From NCBI RefSeq assembly GCF_002159645.1, contig NZ_NFJB01000003.1:1-64000 (forward strand): 64,000 nt of DNA. Reading direction: 5' to 3'. Shown in pieces: positions 62,441 to 64,000 of this stretch. Both the position numbers and the translations under genes were made by a program. This DNA comes from Parabacteroides sp. An277 (GTDB taxonomy: Bacteria; Bacteroidota; Bacteroidia; Bacteroidales; Tannerellaceae). The notes beneath the pieces were generated by a model. That model was given only the letters and a program-made list of their open reading frames with translations, did not search any database and was not told the DNA's origin. Position 1 is the stretch's first letter, and each line of letters opens with the position of its first letter.

Positions 62441-62595
62441 GGACGAGGAAAAATTTTTTCCAGCTTGCTGGCACCGTGGCGAACGAGGAAAAATTTTTTC
62501 CGGCTTGCTGGCACCGTGGTGAACGTGAAAAAAATTTTTCCAGCTTGCTGACACCGTGGTGAACGCAGAAAAATTTTTTCCACGTTCCCAGTGCC
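62441..62595. repeat. Array 8: four-unit 40-bp array
   Basis: Units start at 62441, 62481, 62521 and 62561, exactly 40 bp apart. Each has an AT palindrome (GGAAAAATTTTTTCC or close) followed, in the first three, by CAGCTTGCTG and then GCACCGTGGTG, two further small palindromes. It lies between the barrel protein gene and the OmpA lipoprotein gene. Confidence 0.92.
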
Positions 62596-62618
62596 TATTT
62601 CTTTGTGTAATGGAAGCC

Positions 62619-64000
62619 TTAGAAGTTGATATTCACGCCTCCCATGACGCTGATTCCCTGCGCCGGATAACCATAATAGAGTTCGTAATTCTGGTTCAAT
62701 AGGTTGGTCGCTTTCACGAAGAGGCCAAACGTGTCGTTGAACGTATAAGAGCCGGTGAGGTTCAACTCGTTGATGTTGTCGAGCTTCACAACTTGCGCAC
62801 CGTTCAATTCCGTATAGCGGTCGGTAGCCAAATGGTAGTTCAGCGAAATGGCCAGCTTGTTGATCGGCTTGACGGTTAGGTCCGCATCCAGTTCCACCTT
62901 TGGTTTGCCCCAAGCGTGTTCGATATCTGGTTTGGAAGGCGTCCAATCTGTTTCGTCGTTGAATTCGGCCGTCCAATGGTTGTACACGCCTTTCACGCTG
63001 ATTTCCAAGAAATCTTGGTAGCTATACTTCAGGTTGGCACCGGCGAAGAACCGCTTGGTGTTCACGAATCTTTCCGCATCCAAGAAGCCGGCAAAACCAT
63101 TAAAAGAACGCGCGGGGAGGAAGAGGCAATCGTCAGAAGCGATGCGATACCCTGCAAAGACATCAAACCAGAAGCTCTTTGCCACGCCGCTCTTGATGCC
63201 GAGCTGGCCGTTGAGCCATTCGCGCGTCGGGGCAATCTCTTCGGTTGGATTTGCGTAGCGGTTTACGAGCGAAGTCTCGTAAGCGCTGTTCGAGTAGAGG
63301 CGCCCTTTGGCAGTGAGATAGAGAACGGTACGGTCGGCCACTTCCACATCCGCCTCCACATTCGGGGATGCTGTAAAGGAATCGTCCTCTCCGGTGACGA
63401 ACATGATGTTTGCCCCCAATTTGACGTTCCAGTTGTCTCCCTTTACCTTATAATAGGGCGATACGATAATCTCCGCATGGTTTTGGAACAGGCACGCGCC
63501 GGTGCCCGCGGGATAGACCGGCAGGTTGTAGTTGAAATATTCCACTTGGCCGCTTACGCCCAAACGCTGTTCGCCGTTGAAGCGGGCGTTGAGGTCGAAC
63601 TTTGCATCGATTGTATGCTCGGTTGGACCATCCAGCTGTTCGTTGAGTCCATATTTATGCGAGAAGTTGATGTAATCTAAATCCACCAGATAGAAAACAT
63701 CCGCGTCCTCGTGAGCCTCTATACCCGCTTTGACTTGGATGGTTTGATTCACTTGGTTTGTTTCGCGATCAGATTGTGAGATGTACTCATCAGGGTCGTT
63801 CGGGCTGTAACCGGATGGAACACCCCAATAATTGAAGCCGGTGTATCGATATTGTGCACCCAGGTTCAGGATGGCTTTTTCGAAAACATGGGCATAGTTT
63901 AATCCGCCCCAATTGTCATTTAATTTTGCTTTCGTATCCTTGTCTATTTGATAGTAATAATAGTCATCGACATAATTGGCTTTCCCATTCGTTGAACGGT
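62619..64000 (-). CDS. TonB-dependent receptor-like beta-barrel protein, 5' end cut by window
   Basis: The frame stays open from the stop at 62619 to the right edge, so at least 460 residues of the C-terminal part are present and the N-terminus lies outside. The text has the alternating hydrophobic and aromatic pattern of a large outer membrane barrel (DLNARFNGEQRLGVSGQVEYFNYNL; GLFVKATNLLNQNYELYYGYPAQG; final MGGVNINF). The motif NLLNQNYE..YPAQG is typical of TonB-dependent receptors. The plug domain and the substrate cannot be assessed. Confidence 0.75.
   Translation of the reverse strand, partial: RSTNGKANYVDDYYYYQIDKDTKAKLNDNWGGLNYAHVFEKAILNLGAQYRYTGFNYWGVPSGYSPNDPDEYISQSDRETNQVNQTIQVKAGIEAHEDADVFYLVDLDYINFSHKYGLNEQLDGPTEHTIDAKFDLNARFNGEQRLGVSGQVEYFNYNLPVYPAGTGACLFQNHAEIIVSPYYKVKGDNWNVKLGANIMFVTGEDDSFTASPNVEADVEVADRTVLYLTAKGRLYSNSAYETSLVNRYANPTEEIAPTREWLNGQLGIKSGVAKSFWFDVFAGYRIASDDCLFLPARSFNGFAGFLDAERFVNTKRFFAGANLKYSYQDFLEISVKGVYNHWTAEFNDETDWTPSKPDIEHAWGKPKVELDADLTVKPINKLAISLNYHLATDRYTELNGAQVVKLDNINELNLTGSYTFNDTFGLFVKATNLLNQNYELYYGYPAQGISVMGGVNINF

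Overview
The window looks like the chromosome of a Bacteroidales bacterium. A Parabacteroides or Porphyromonas-like relative is my guess from gene content; I ran no search. Support: a SusC/SusD pair, many lipoproteins with Bacteroidetes-type signal peptides, recurrent promoters of the form TTG-N19-21-TAnnTTTG, a smalltalk/HU pair, DUF6261, GH97 and a Mfa2/FimB-like lipoprotein. Most of it is core chromosome; no prophage, integrase or CRISPR is visible.

Layout. 1-8600: a leftward susC-susD-DUF5107/TPR operon. 9000-13000: a leftward housekeeping operon (DUF1599, DoxX-like, tpiA, SPOR, folE). 13000-16300: a membrane protein, a smalltalk/HU pair, and two unknown small genes framed by inverted copies of a ~180-bp MITE-like element. 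16275-22230: pepD, a lipid flippase-like protein, rsmA, mgtE and lrgAB. 22300-32000: a fimbrial-type lipoprotein, an orphan histidine kinase, the DUF177-rpmF-fabH-era-der core run, an unknown protein and mlaEF. 32000-39070: GH97, a barrel glycosidase-like lipoprotein, an M16 protease and a glycine-zipper lipoprotein. 39250-43360: a candidate small RNA, then an operon with rsmI, a coiled-coil lipoprotein, yjjG and GH16. 43500-45030: a 9-unit palindrome array and a DUF6261 gene. 45350-55830: a leftward cluster with three porins, imelysin, di-heme oxidoreductase, a CxxCH lipoprotein, a RidA-like protein, hemerythrin and a LuxR regulator, probably concerned with iron or heme redox. 56200-58210: a radical SAM enzyme between two paralogous lipoproteins. 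58216-62380: RNase P RNA, valS and an OmpA lipoprotein. The right edge cuts a beta-barrel protein.

The most striking non-genic signal is a set of eight intergenic arrays, each with its own sequence but the same design: short palindromes repeated at a fixed period of 22-23 bp (five arrays) or 40-42 bp (three arrays). Six of them sit between genes read in the same direction. The iron/heme cluster and the radical SAM/lipoprotein set are the best candidates for poorly described protein systems.
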